The notes below the pieces were generated by a model. That model was not told where the DNA came from. It did no database searches and saw nothing but the letters and a program-made list of their open reading frames with translations. From Pisolithus tinctorius (taxonomy: Eukaryota > Basidiomycota > Agaricomycetes > Boletales > Pisolithaceae): a stretch of DNA of 64,000 nt. The stretch is from positions 1 through 64,000 of the forward strand of contig JANFAH010000097.1 in assembly GCA_024663395.1 (NCBI GenBank). Reading direction: 5' to 3'. Shown one piece after another: positions 24,858-36,539 of this stretch; the first letter of the stretch is position 1, and the number at the start of each line of letters is the position of its first letter. The position numbers and the translations under genes are program-made.

Positions 24858-25350
24858 GTGACATGGTCACCTCCATGGCCCTATACATACTAGGATAGTG
24901 GATTGGATTTGTGCATACGAAATACTGAGATTTTTCTTACATTCGTACTGGAGGTTGAAACACATCTAACTAGTGTTTGAATATTGACGGATCTACTTTT
25001 TTAAAATTCTCTTGACCACTCATGTCCATTAGTACTCGCGGAATCAGCGCTACCACTTGTCCATTCATTAGCTTGCGATAGATTACGATGGTGTCCGGCA
25101 TTTCTAACTTGTAGTCACGTATCTAGAGAGAACGCGCTTTCTACTGGGAGTAGTTCGTAGTCTCGGAAATCCAAAAGGGGAGATACTAGATATGTACAGA
25201 GAATGGTTAGTTGGGAATGTGCTTTGAGATAGTCAACTGCAGTTTCTATGGGTAATAGGGAATGTGGATAGTCCGTGATGGAGTCCAACCCATTACGTGC
25301 TGCGTCAGTCGTCCGCTTACGATATGATCCGTCGGAGGTCAATATGTAAC
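24858..25350. other. convergent intergenic region
   Basis: Short gap between the ArfGAP stop and the UDP-glucose dehydrogenase stop (convergent). Nothing else seen. Confidence 0.6.
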
Positions 25351-27276
25351 CTAGAGTTGCTCTCCCCGTCCGATGACAGTCACCTATCCAAGGTCAACAT
25401 CTGTCTGAGTACGTCCCACAAGACGCAGGAACCCACCTTGAACCCGATCGACCTAAGCTTCTGTGCGTCAACAAGTAGCCTCCCATCAAACACGAAAGCA
25501 GGCTTGTTCATGCCCCTATACACTGCCTCCCAGTCAATTTCACGGAATTCACGCCATTCGGTAGCAATGACAACTGCTTCCGCGTTCTTGCAGCAATCAA
25601 GAGCACTCGATGTAATGTGAACTTGTTTTTGCACTGTGTGGGTGCGGGATTGGGACAGACACATATTAGCACGTTCGCCACGGGGAATGAGGTGTCAGTT
25701 ACGCGTAAGCAATGTAGACAAAAGAGCGCGACGTACGGTTGGGCAATGGAACGAGAGGCAGAGCCTCGGAGAGGTCCGACCAGATCTGGGCATGCTCGAC
25801 CTGAGGATCGTAGATGCTCACGTGGGCCTTTTCGAGGAGGAAGTCCCTGGCGAGAGTAATGGCTGGAGACTCGCGTGTGTCACCCGTATCAGCTTTGAAT
25901 GCGAATCCAAGGACGGCAATACGCTGACATTTATTCACTGTGAGGAAGAGAATAGGAGTTATGGGAGAACAGTGACAGCACCTTGCCGGTGATCGTGTTG
26001 AACAACATATCGACTACTGTTTTGGAGAAACGGCGTTTCTGGTACTCGTTCATTATGACCACTTGTTTCCAATACTCTGCAACCTCGGGAAGATGCAAGC
26101 TTTCGCTGAGATAAACGAGGTTCAAGATATCTTTTTGGAAGCAAGACCCTCCGAAACCAACGGACGCGCGGAGGAAGTTGGGTCCAATACGCGAATCGTA
26201 CCCGACAGCATGTGCAACTTCGTCGATGTTGGCGCCAGTGGCTTCACAGATCGCAGAGAGCGCATTGACGGAGGAGATACGTTGCGCAAGCATTGCGTTC
26301 GCTGCCAATTTGGAAAGTTCGGAGGACCAAAGGCCGACAGAAAGAATACGTTCCTTGCTGTGTTAGCAGATTGAAAAACGTAAGTCACCATACACATTTA
26401 AGGGATAGGGGGGGGCGAAGCGACCACGAGGCCGCAGAAGTAATCATGGCATGAGGTACGGGGTGGTAACTTACGGAACCCAATTTGCGTATATCTCGAC
26501 TAGAGCATTTGATGCTGCGATTCCTTCGGGAGTCTGAAGGGAGCCGATCAAAACACGGTCAGGCTTGAACAGGTCGTTAATGGCCGTGCCCTCAGCAAGA
26601 AATTCGGGGTTGGAGAGGATATCAAACCGGCAGTTAGGGCTTGAGTTGGCTTCGAGAATGATACGCATTGATTCTGCGGTGCGACACGGAACAGTGGACT
26701 TTTCCACAACGATCTTGCTTGACGTAGCTACCTTCGCGATACGACGAGTCGCGGATTCAACATAGCTGGGAAAGTGGTAAGAAGTGAGTAGCGAGTGTAG
26801 ATAAGCACACATTACATACTTGAGATCTGCGGCGAAGCCCGCACCAACGCCGGACTTTTTGGTTGGGGTATTGACGCTCACGAAGATAAGGTCGGCCTCC
26901 TGGATGCTCCCGTCGATATCTGTTGAGAAGAAGAGATTGCGACCGCGTGCCCGGCGAACGACATCCTCGAGACCCGGCTCATAGATTGGAAGTTTGTAGT
27001 CTGCGCTGTTCCACGCGTCGATTCGGGACTGGTTGAGGTCGACGATAGTTACTTTGATGTGAGGGCATTTGAGGGCAATGACAGCACACGTGGGACCTCC
27101 TGTGGATGGAGAGAAGAGTGCGTGAGAGATGGCTGGGAAAATCTGAAAAGTTTGCGAGGCTCACCGACGTATCCAGCGCCGACTACGTGGGTGGGTGACA
27201 AACGGGGAGTGAGCTACAAGCGATGCCAACGGCAGAAACGAGACGCACTGCAGCAAACTTTGGTGACAGCAGGCAT
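25351..27276 (-). CDS. ugd1: UDP-glucose 6-dehydrogenase
   Basis: Oxidises UDP-glucose to UDP-glucuronate with two NAD+, in the cytosol; the product feeds UDP-xylose and glucuronate-containing polysaccharides. Eight exons (minus): 27276-27249, 27182-27165, 27099-26820, 26765-26475, 26357-25982, 25923-25737, 25633-25437, 25383-25351; 469 residues, all phases agree. Seen: Rossmann start KVCCIGAGYVGGPT, assembled from two tiny exons of 28 and 18 bases; [36 protein letters not shown]; active-site Cys in [13 protein letters not shown]-terminal NAD/UDP-binding [20 protein letters not shown]; end [10 protein letters not shown]. Length fits the family. Gene symbol follows fungal usage. Confidence 0.95.
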
Positions 27277-27915
27277 GGCAGCGAGCGTTTTGAGACTATT
27301 AGAAAATGACGGGCGAAATAGGGAGGGGGAGAAGGGGGAGGGAGCGGCGTATAAAAATAACGGGGACGACGAAGCGATCGAGTAATCATAACATGCCGCG
27401 TGCGGTTGGACGTACGCTGCCGCACCTTTCTTGCTTGGCACTGTATTTCACGCATCACATAGCAAGCTATTAGCCCTTGACGACATTTGGATCGGTGTAC
27501 TTATTACGATTAGGATTAGTTACGCGTAGCAAGCACGCACGCTTGCACCACTACAACCCCCAGAGATTTGTAAGTCCGACCCTCAGCAGTACATGCACAA
27601 GCAGTGATGGTGGGGCGGGCGTCTCCAACTACAAGGTACGAGAACCAAATGAAATTCCGTGGGGTACTGTACTTTGATCCGGAGCTTTGCGTTGGTTGGA
27701 TTCGTCAGACTACGGGCTGCTTCAATTCTCGCGTAAATAATCGCCTGCAGGCCATTGTACACAAGCTATACAAGTATTAAGGTATGTACCCAGAGTCTAG
27801 CTCCCAGGTGGGGTTATTGCGGTAGCGGGGTTACCAATTCTAAACCAACAGGAGATCTACTCAATGAAGGAATCCGATTACATGCCAGCCTTAAGGAGCA
27901 CATATCAGTGCTCCA
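27277..27915. other. intergenic region
   Basis: Holds the upstream region of the UDP-glucose dehydrogenase and the 3' side of the PhyH-like gene. No further gene seen. Confidence 0.55.
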
Positions 27916-28956
27916 TCAATCATGGGGAGAAAGGATAGCAGGGTTCAATTCAGTGACCGCAGGGCCGCCGGGTACGGTCCCAGGGAACCACCTGGCCAAG
28001 TTGGCGGCACGCCGCTCATTGGCTGGCGGCTGCAGGGGAATCGTTGCATCGGCGTCATAGTACGCGATAGCGAAAGCAATTCTAGTGTTTTCTGTCGTGT
28101 TGGATGCCGCAGCATGGTATGTCCAGCACGAGTGGCTGTAACATTTGCACTAAGCTTGATTTCCAACAGCTGAGAGGAAGATACTTACAATGTTGCATCT
28201 CCTGCGTTCATGTGTTGCGCGGGGGCCACAGAAAGGTTTTCCCTCTCGACCATTTCTCTGATATATTCGTCGCTCTCATCAGAAATCGGTAGATGCTCAG
28301 CATCTTTATTGAGTGTGAACCCGACACGAACGACATGGGACCCATGTCTACCGGGCAGTCGGTAAGCGGAACCCAAAGAGTTATGCACTTTTCCGTGTCA
28401 AGGGGCCTGTCATCACGGACACAGCTCAGTGTACGTTCGCCGCTACAAGTAAGAAAGAGGTCACTCACCAGTAGTGCCCGTCCTGGTGCCACGGCGTCGG
28501 CTTGCCCTTACCGAGACCCTCTTTGAAGAAGGTGAGGTCGTGGTAAATCCGTACGTTACGGCAGCCTAAGAACTTCGCAGCGATTCCTTATTTTTCAAGG
28601 TGAGCGTGAGATCGATGCCCGTCGTCACGAACGCACCTGCGTAACGCTTGGACAAGACATGTGCACGCACGGCGTCGTTAATTTCCCATAGGTTTTGGGT
28701 GACGCGGAACGCCTTCTGGAAGTCCTCCTCTTGGGCGTTGAGAGCTTCATGCGCCCGCAAGACAGCAGTGCGCAATTCAGCGATCTCCGACTCAGGAATA
28801 ACGTTCCTGAGCAGGATGTGGCCCTAGGGGATTTCCGTCAGCAAAGACATCCCGATTCATCGCAAGTACGCAACAGACATTGTTCTGGTACTCGTCAATC
28901 TGAGTCTGGGAAAGTTTGTAGTCCTCAGCAAGTGCGACGTGAGTGTGGAAGACCAT
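27916..28956 (-). pseudogene. phytanoyl-CoA dioxygenase (PhyH)-like oxygenase with a frame break
   Basis: 2-oxoglutarate/Fe(II) oxygenase of the PhyH family. Exons (minus): 28956-28879, 28823-28637, 28586-28469, 28406-28189, 28135-27916; about 273 aa if the frame were whole. Seen: MVFHTHVALAEDYKLS start; iron ligands His-x-Asp in TPWHQDGHYW (split by intron 28468-28407); PLDTEKCITLWVPLTD; MGPMSFVSGSH; MNAGDATL, then distal His in FHSCWTYHAAAS with the 2OG-binding Arg of ENTR. Within exon 4, at about 28311-28316, MSFVSGSH and the following NKDAEHLPISDESDEYI lie in different frames, as if one base were missing. All splice phases elsewhere match. Either a recent pseudogene or an assembly error; the substrate is unknown. 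Confidence 0.82.
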
Positions 28957-29666
28957 TGTGGATATTCAGAAGGGTGTAGGTTTTGTGACTCGAAGAACTG
29001 GGTGGTATGTGCTTTCTGATTCTCCTCGACCTTCTTCCTAGCTTTTTAAATCTTCAGAGCGTACAATTGGGCTATGCCCCTTACTACTATTTTGCAACCG
29101 ACTCATAGCAAACCGGTGGGTAACAAGTACTAAGTTCGTGGTGCGGGAACCTCGGTGGTGACGGTTTCACCATTGACCAAGCATACGATGTGTCACGAAT
29201 GATCGGACACTTGTGCGGTGTTCCCGCAGGCCCGTGTGATGCGCAACTATGCAAAAACTATTTCCATCTCGCCAATCGCGCCCGCCACTTTGCAGGCTGT
29301 TCAAAGCTTTCATTACATTTTGGCCTGTTGTGAAATAGGAATAGGTAAGCTTAGGGAAGCAACCACGAGACTGTGTATTACTGTGTATGATCCGACTGGG
29401 AGGGGTAAATCCTGCTATCGAATGGTCCACATGTTCACCACCACAGGTACTGTGCTCCATTTCTGTTTCAATCTGAAACAGGAGCTCGGAAGGCCAATTG
29501 CGGACACTGAATACAGAGGCATAATATTATCAAGAACATCTAACCACAGAACATTGCTTGGATACGTTAGACAAATACCGACTGTGGAAATCGGGAAGCA
29601 AGACCCAGAGCTCTAATACATAATGCAACCGACCGCATGTACTCGGTGTCTCTCCTGTCAGTAACA
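28957..29666. other. intergenic region
   Basis: No supported gene. Only short ORFs without motifs. Confidence 0.5.
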
Positions 29667-30028
29667 TCACCGGGGTTGCAACCGCAGCTTTAATGAACCT
29701 CTAAAAACGCTGTTCGGAATGTCCCAACCCATTTGCCTAGTGCCAGGTATCGACTCACCACTAGAAATCAAGTAAAACATTAAGTATGAAGAAAATCCAG
29801 CCACTTGACCAGGCAAACCGAGGTAAATAAGAGGAACATAAATGCCCAACAATGTGACATTGTTGGGAGCACGATACCTCCGATACTCGATCCTATTGCA
29901 AGGACGCCAAAGGCTTGAGAGGGTTTCTTCAGGGTTGCAGTAATGAGAAAAATGGCATCAGTGGAACACAATTGCAGGAGTGCTGCCGAGGAGTATGCCA
30001 GCAAAAAACTGAAAGTTGGCCACTTCAT
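29667..30028 (-). pseudogene. MFS monocarboxylate-transporter-like remnant
   Basis: On the minus strand, hydrophobic frames contain AFGVLAIGSSIGGIVLP and, in another frame, LPGQVAGFSSYLMFYLISS. The first resembles the conserved loop and helix of fungal MCT-type major facilitator proteins (usually ALGIA-x-GSSIGG-x-x-P); the second resembles a later helix. The pieces are in different frames without convincing splice sites, and the N-terminal half is not visible upstream to 30,800. Read as a degraded transporter gene. Confidence 0.42.
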
Positions 30029-31052
30029 CGATCTGTCTCTGATAGAAAGCTCTTGCCCCAGTTGCTACTCCCTGACGTGAATGACTTGCGAGAGAGTCTT
30101 GCGCTCGGTGATAAGGAGCTATGTCAACAGCAACGTTTGCAGCTCGTCAGTACTTACCAGTGCACCAACATAGAAAATGCTGCTGACAGCGAGCGGATCA
30201 ATATTATACCAAAGGTAAGGGGAAATGGCCAGTCAATAGTAACTTGTGTGAACCATGAGTGATTAGTAACATAAAAATTACACACCAGCGATATGATGAT
30301 GAGACCATACTAGATGGATCCAATCCATGAAACAATCACTCTTTGAAAGTGTACTGCTCGTAATTGCTTTATTAATATCATTTCAAGCTGGCTTACACCA
30401 AATTAAAGGAGTTGATCCAATCAAAACTGTGGACAGATTGTCAGCCAAATGATATGAAGACCATAATGATGTCACTCACGTTCCAAAAGACATAAAAAGA
30501 GCCTGCACGGGCGTAGATGAGCTGAACGGATCAAGTAGAGGGAAGAAGTCAACCTACTCCAATCACGATGGACCATGTCGTGTGGTACGGACGGACTCCG
30601 AAATGGGGAAAAAGTCACTGTCTAGCAGGGAGAAAACGCTCGTAATAATGGCACAGCCCGGAAATGTGCCATGCGTCGTAAAGCACAGGGATGACCACGA
30701 CGGACTAGTATGGTTCGTACCGGCACGGGGTAATCGCGCGGGGGCCCATCGACGTGAGTGGTGCAATCGGACAGGTTTGATTAGCGCCGACGAGCCGGAT
30801 CAGGCCGGATCACTGATTCACTGGAAACAGATTTCCTCCGGGATTCCACTCAGATTCTTTGAAAGGGAATCCTCGGGCCAACGCCGCGAACCTCCAGGGA
30901 TATCAGAAGGGGTTTCTGATAGTGGATCGATCGCGGACACAAGCAAGCCTATGCAAGTACTCAGCAACATGCCCTTCCGTTTGACAATATGACACCGAGT
31001 GTTGCTTCCATACCCTCTCCGTCCGTGCTCTTCAACTGAAGTAAACTTGCAG
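30029..31052. other. region between remnants, no supported gene
   Basis: May hold worn upstream parts of the flanking remnants (the transporter on minus, the methyltransferase on plus), but no conserved motif could be read with confidence. Confidence 0.4.
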
Positions 31053-31570
31053 AGGAAGCTGGTCAGTTCATTTGTACCTTCGGGGATGTTCTGGCTCCCA
31101 GGGACCGCTTTATTGACGTCATCGATAGTAGATATCACAAGCTCGACGACATCCGTGCTGCGTATAATGATAGGGCAGGCATCACTCACCGCTTCGCTCT
31201 CAACGTATCGAGTAACATTAGCGACCTGTTCAATGCTAACACCGTGGATGTCTCGTACTTTGATTACGACCCCTATTCCAACGAGGTAAATACTGCAGGT
31301 TAAGCCGAAGCACTGCACTAACCGCGTGTTTCACGGGTACAGGGCCGGAACGAGGCCTATTTCCGCTGCCTTAAAGGGGCGCAATTCAGGATCCCATCAG
31401 AAACACCCATCCTTGTCCACGAAGGGGAATACATCCGTTTCGCGTTTTCCCACAAATATGACCGCGTCGAGCGGCAGGTGTTGTGGACCATTGCCAGGGC
31501 CCATCCTGTTCAGGAGTGGGTGTCCCAAGACGGTGATTACGCGTTAACGATGCTCTCGTGGTCCTCGTGA
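31053..31570 (+). pseudogene. C-terminal half of an EgtD-like histidine-type SAM methyltransferase
   Basis: Two exons in phase, about 31053-31285 and 31343-31570. Exon 1 reads FICTFGDVLAPRDRFIDVID, then IRAAYNDRAGITHRFALN and VSYFDYDPYSNE. Exon 2 reads GRNEAYFRCLKGAQF, then EGEYIRFAFSHKYDRVE and QEWVSQDGDYALTML before the stop at 31568. The order (GDR..-D, AYND..GIT..F..N, then a gE.I..-S.KY motif and a W-x-D/G-Y-L end) matches the C-terminal part of EgtD/DUF2260-type methyltransferases, whose members methylate histidine (ergothioneine pathway) or related amines. The N-terminal lobe with the SAM-binding glycine motif was not found upstream. Most likely truncated; a divergent upstream exon is possible. 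Confidence 0.62.
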
Positions 31571-32829
31571 GATTCAGTGCAGGAATTCCATAGTCGACAT
31601 CACAATTAGAATGAAATGAAGGTGCACACTAGTATATAGACAACAGACGAGACCTGTTCTTGCAGTTATGAGAACGTTCATGTATGATTTGGCAGTCTCA
31701 ACCAGACGCTTTTGGAAATGTCACTCCAACCCCACCCAAAACGTCCGGAGACCACTGATTTGGGTGTGGTGTGAGTGCAACAAGCCGCAATTCGGGGAGC
31801 AGCGCTTAGAAATCAGCTGAACAGCAGTCACGGCAAACTGTTAGATGACCACCCCGGCATGAAGGAACGCGTCAGTTCGGCTGCTTCTGGTGATGCCAGA
31901 CATGGATTAGGTCCACAGTATTGGGTACTCGCATCACACTTGACAGCGAGATGCGAACCTAGTTAACGGCGCAGGATTTCCAGATGTGCTTGGACTATGT
32001 CATTCACACACGAAGAATCCGTCAGTATTGCTGCACCAGCGTTTTAGCTGGTTCGCTTGACAGAACAGGCATAGTGCGTGATGCCTCTGCCACCTATGGA
32101 ACATTATGAATGGTCATCCTTGGTCGGGAGACAGATATACATATCAGCTGCATTCCCGTATATCACTCTTATCACTTTCCAGCGGCATGGAGTGTTTCTA
32201 TGACGAATTCGGAGCACTGTACGTTGTGTGTTTCTTGTTGATTGGATCATCGATGGGGAGCGATGCAGTGTGCACTAGTGCGCCAATAATAGCGGTTACA
32301 TTGTGAAAATTGTAACTGGTACATCTCTGCCTCGTTGGCGCAGCAGTTATCTGGTTAGTAAGCTACAGCATGCGCCATAGTGTTGCTTCTGTGTAAACAC
32401 CGATCAAGACGTTTGAATTTGAACACCAAAACTCACCAGCGCTGTTTAGATAATGAGACACAATAATCAACTAGAACATGGCCGGCGCCGCCGGCAGGCA
32501 CCTTGTTTACCACGCCGGAGCGCTGCCTTCGCGGCACGCGCAACACGACAGAGATAAGTAACCAATTGATTCTAGTACCCATAGCATGCCCGCTATCCAA
32601 GATGATGTAGTACACATACATTACAAGCACATGCTAGCAGCCCACCTCACCCCTAAGCAGTCTCCTCACTGCCAAGGAATTGACGCCCGAGCAGCACCTG
32701 TCTATGCAGCATCAGCAACCAGCCCACAGCACACAGGTAGCAGTGACCCATGAATCATCCTCGATCAGAAAACACTGAGCACAGACAAAGGGATAAACAG
32801 CCCCACATACATAACCCCCCAAAACCCAG
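31571..32829. other. intergenic region
   Basis: No supported gene. Contains a 16-base match to the start of a tRNA-Met-like sequence near 32328 (see findings). The N-terminal exon of the following oxygenase was not recognised here. Confidence 0.45.
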
Positions 32830-34219
32830 ATCAAGTCAAGTCGACACCTGGGGAATGGGCTGTGTTGGCTCGGCAGATTAGGGATGCCTGCATGAATGTT
32901 GGGTTCTTCTACAGTAGGCCTCTTGTCTTAACATCTATGATCTTCCAATGAGCTATTTGTAGTTAGCAACCATGGTATTCCCCAGGAGATCATTGACGAG
33001 GTCCTTTTGGCTGTGAAAGTTTACTTTTCTCTCCCACTCGAGACGAAGATGAAGGTAAGCCTACCGTCCCCAGATCATCTGATCTTTGCCTCATCTGGAG
33101 AAGCTCTATCACAAAGCAGTTGGGAATTTTAAAGGATACGAACCTTTGTTGGGCTCTAATGCCAACCCAGCTAACAGAGGCAATCTCCACGAAGGCTTCA
33201 CAATCGGTTGGGAAGAATTGATGCCAAAGGAGAATGACGAAAAACAAGTGAATGATGGTGCTATGGCTGGTGCAAATGTCTGGCCTCTGGAACCCGCTGG
33301 GTTCCGGGAAGCCTGCCTCAATTACTAGTACAGTCCATTCTGACATTCCGTTTGAGTGTCCCTCATTCCGTCCCGTGATTAAGCCATGCAGCTGTAGATG
33401 TCGGAAAGGTCCTGTTCCACTTATTCGCCATTGCACTGGATCTCCCTGAAACATACTTTGATGACAAGGTACAGTTGTTCCTACGCATCCAGTTATCTTC
33501 GCTCAATGATGGTTTCAGACCAGAAATTCTGCCACAATCATGCGGACCGTCCATTATCCACCTCAAACTGGTCCCAAAGATGATGGTATCATCGGAGTCG
33601 GTGCCCACACAGAGTAAAAATCTCACATATACCCCTGAATATGCCCTAACAAACTTTGTCACAGTTTCAAGGTTGAGGTTTTCATAAAAGCACACAGAAT
33701 TCCGAACTGAAATGACATGCAGTGTTTCACCATCTTATGGCAAGAACCCAACATTCAGGCTCTTCAGCTGCTAAACTCCGAGAAGCAATGGATAAAAGCA
33801 CCACCAATCCCCAGAATGCTGGTCATCAAGTATGTGGGGGATTGAAAGAGATTTGAATGACATGACTGATTGTAACTAGTATCGGTGACCAGCTTGTGCA
33901 ATGGACGAGTGAGTGTCAATCCGAATATACATACTGATTCCTGTCTCACATGCTCCCCTGGGAGATGATGTGTTTAGGTCAACCGTACATAGAGCGATCA
34001 ACAGGAGTGGCGTTCGCTGATATTCCATTCCTTTGTTCTTTGGCACGGATTACCATGTCCAGATCAAGGTAAGCTGGCCTTGATTGTTGCTATGGCACCC
34101 AGATCAATGACCCTGCCCAGCTCATGCTGAGTTGTGTATCCCCTGAGAGACCACCCAGGTACGAACCCGTCGCTGCAGGGGACTACGTCCACCAGCGCCT
34201 GCAGGAGGTGTATTACTGA
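32830..34219 (+). pseudogene. 2-oxoglutarate/Fe(II) oxygenase (isopenicillin-N-synthase-like), in-frame stop, N-terminus missing
   Basis: Family members hydroxylate or desaturate small molecules. Exons: 32830-32913, 32963-33054, 33101-33327, 33384-33468, 33519-33613, microexon 33665-33671 (7 bases), 33723-33829, 33880-33908, 33965-34068, 34121-34219; phases match at every junction. Seen: ARQIRDACMNVGFFY, SNHGIPQEII, NFKGYEPLLG, GNLHEGFTIGWEEL, GANVWP, LFAIALDLPETYFDDK, RTVHYPPQTGP, GVGAHT plus D (completed by the microexon; His-x-Asp of the iron site), CFTILWQ, INIGDQLVQWT, STVHRAINRSG (distal His; Arg of the 2OG site), end VSPERPPRYEP to VHQRLQEVYY. A TGA at 34018-34020 lies in frame between NRSG and the YSIPLFFGTDY segment. 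The first about 30 residues expected of the family were not found. Recently disabled gene, unless the stop is a sequence error. Confidence 0.8.
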
Positions 34220-35248
34220 AACACCTCTACCTCCTGATGTGGCTAGGAACTTGTCATGGTTGATAGGTCAAATTGAAATTGTATGTATGTTTTTTAATAC
34301 ACATGGTCGGCAGCAGTGATAGAACGTATGGAGCAAAAGTGGAGAAGTAGAGGGAGGCTGATGTTGCGATATAAGGGCGACGAATCTGGCAGAAGGGTGG
34401 CAAATCTAAGGAGAGCGTCCACCGGTTCTAGCAGAGTTGAAGCGCCCAAGCAAGAGGCAGATGCTAGAATGATGAGGAGCCCCAATGCCATAGGGCCATG
34501 AAGGGCAGAATCTTGACAAGTGGATAGGTCATTATATAGTCTGCTAGCTCGTTCGACTCCTGGGTGGATTGATAAATCGATTGGCAGTAGTTGTTCCGGT
34601 TGGGTCGAGGAGATGACATCAGGAGCAAGGTGGAGCTTGATACCCTTGATGTCAGCAGTATAGTCATCCCATACGACTAGGCATCCCTAAACCACCTCCA
34701 TTGTTCATTGATGGCAGCAACTGTTCGCTCATGGAGTTCAAATGTCCATCCTCCTTTCCAATGGCTCTGCAATCTTGCCTAGGGATCAGTCACCATCCTT
34801 GACTTATGCACCCAGTTGGTGGGTGACCTTCACAAGGAAGCCAAGCATCGATGCACATTGTGCAGGTACAGTAGATCGCGAGAGAAGAAAGATATCATCA
34901 GCCATGTAACCTGCCCAAATCTTTTCTGCATGTGTAGTCCAAGGTGGGATGGCAACGTCTTCTGAGAATCACATGACTGGTGGGTTTTGCCGTGCAGAGT
35001 CAATTTACAGGCAGATGTGCGGATGTCGAAAAAAGCATCTCATTTTCGGGCTGGAGTGACCTTGTAAACAAGGTGATTCAGGGGTGTGGACATTGACAAC
35101 GTTGAACACCAGAATTCAGCAGCTGTGATTAGGATTGGATGTTACTGATCTCAGCAGATCTGGGGTTCCTTTTTTACACCCTGAATGAGTGGAAATCTGA
35201 CCTTGTTATAGGGTGTTTTAAAGCCTGCAAGGAGGGTTCGATGAGTCA
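34220..35248. other. intergenic region left of the transposon
   Basis: No supported gene. AT-moderate sequence with short ORFs only. Confidence 0.45.
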
Positions 35249-35261
35249 CATCAGCAAATCA
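35249..35261 (+). repeat. left terminal inverted repeat of the Plavaka element
   Basis: CATCAGCAAATCA, inverted at 57733-57745. The following 30 bases (ATAAGTCTGCTTAACCATGC, then TTGAC) align loosely with the reverse complement of the right end. Confidence 0.6.
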
Positions 35262-35777
35262 TAAGTCTGCTTAACCATGCTTGACCACTTAGCAGCACCT
35301 GTCAAGCACGTAAGTAGCATAAGCACGTCAAGCACCCACATTGCCAAGCATGCATTGTCAACAAGTGACAGGGTTACATAAGTGGCCAGCGGACGAACCT
35401 CTGACGAACCTTAGACGAACCTTAGACGAACCGGCCTTTTTTCCCGCGCCTCCATTTTTTGACAGGTTATGTATCACTACTAGTATCTTTTCTTACCCCT
35501 TGTCCCTTGTTCTTACAAGCTTGTTTTCACATATATATACTTCACTTCTCTCACTTACAAAACCCTCAGTCATCTTGCCCATACTCAGGCAGTGGCTGAG
35601 GTATAGTTATCCCTTGCATTTGTTTTACACTTTACTAATTGTATGTGAGCTATTTTCTACTTAGTTTTTGTCATGCATGACCGCCAAGTAACTTGGCAAA
35701 TGTTTAAGTGCAACTCAAGTAGATAAGCATCCCAAGCAGCTAAGTTACTATGGAATTCAAGCATACAATCAAGTACG
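35262..35777. repeat. left subterminal region of the Plavaka element
   Basis: Non-coding. Contains repeated short motifs of the AAGCA, TTAGCA, CAAGTA and TAAGTA kind in both orientations, similar to those in the right end at 57,470-57,730. Also a threefold near-repeat of GACGAACCT at about 35393-35430. Confidence 0.5.
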
Positions 35778-35991
35778 CTACAAGTATGAATCTGATAAAA
35801 GTGAAAATGCATGATGATTGATAAATCTGTTCACGTAGAAGGTGGTAAATGCGTCATAAGAATGATGCGGCTTTATGGTTCTGGGAATGGGGTGGGTGCC
35901 ATACAGGGGGATGAGGTGTGCTGCACGATATATGGTGTCTATGTGTATGACAGCGGTGGCCGGGTGACGATTTGCAGTAAGGGCCAGGCGT
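35778..35991 (-). CDS. 3' terminal part of the Plavaka transposase, cut off by the retrotransposon
   Basis: The minus-strand frame reads HPATAVIHIDTIYRAAHLIP, LYGTHPIPRTI and FYVNRFINHHAF before a stop at 35778. This is the C-terminal signature of Plavaka transposases. It continues, in frame across the GCGT target duplication, the part that stops at 51,615 on the other side of the retrotransposon. Confidence 0.8.
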
Positions 35992-36539
35992 TGTGAGTCA
36001 AAGTGTGGAATGCTGGTGAAAACCAAACAAATCCAACACCAAAAGACAAATAAAAGCGAGTGGTGGTTTGCCTCCGCGGAACCTGGAGTGCAGAGAAACC
36101 TAAAGTGGGGGGAGTTTCAATGGCAGGTGCTCCTAGCACAAGTCGTCGACGAGTTACGCAGGAGTAGATGAATGGATGATGTCTGAGGAGGGGATGCTGA
36201 ACAGAGCAGGGGTGTTCAGCCGAAAGGACTTGGGAGTAAATGGATTTCGATAGGATGTGCTCCTGGCGCAAGTCGATGACGAGTTACACAGGAGTGGATG
36301 GATGACTAAACAAGAGGTTGCTGACTAAGCACTGATGATACTGCTGATGATGAATAGAGGTAGATAGACCCTTGATGGAGCCTCAACTACCAATGATATA
36401 AATGAAGACAGATAGACTCTTCCGAATGAGCCTCAACTGTCGACGACGAGATATGCTGAGCTGAGCTGACTTCTGAGTGACTTCTTGATTGATTCTTGAT
36501 TGATTCTTGATTGATTCTCGGTAGCTAAGTACATGGGGG

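Noticed and set aside
30818..31318. 166-codon minus ORF
   Set aside because: Antisense to the EgtD-like exons; no motif of its own.
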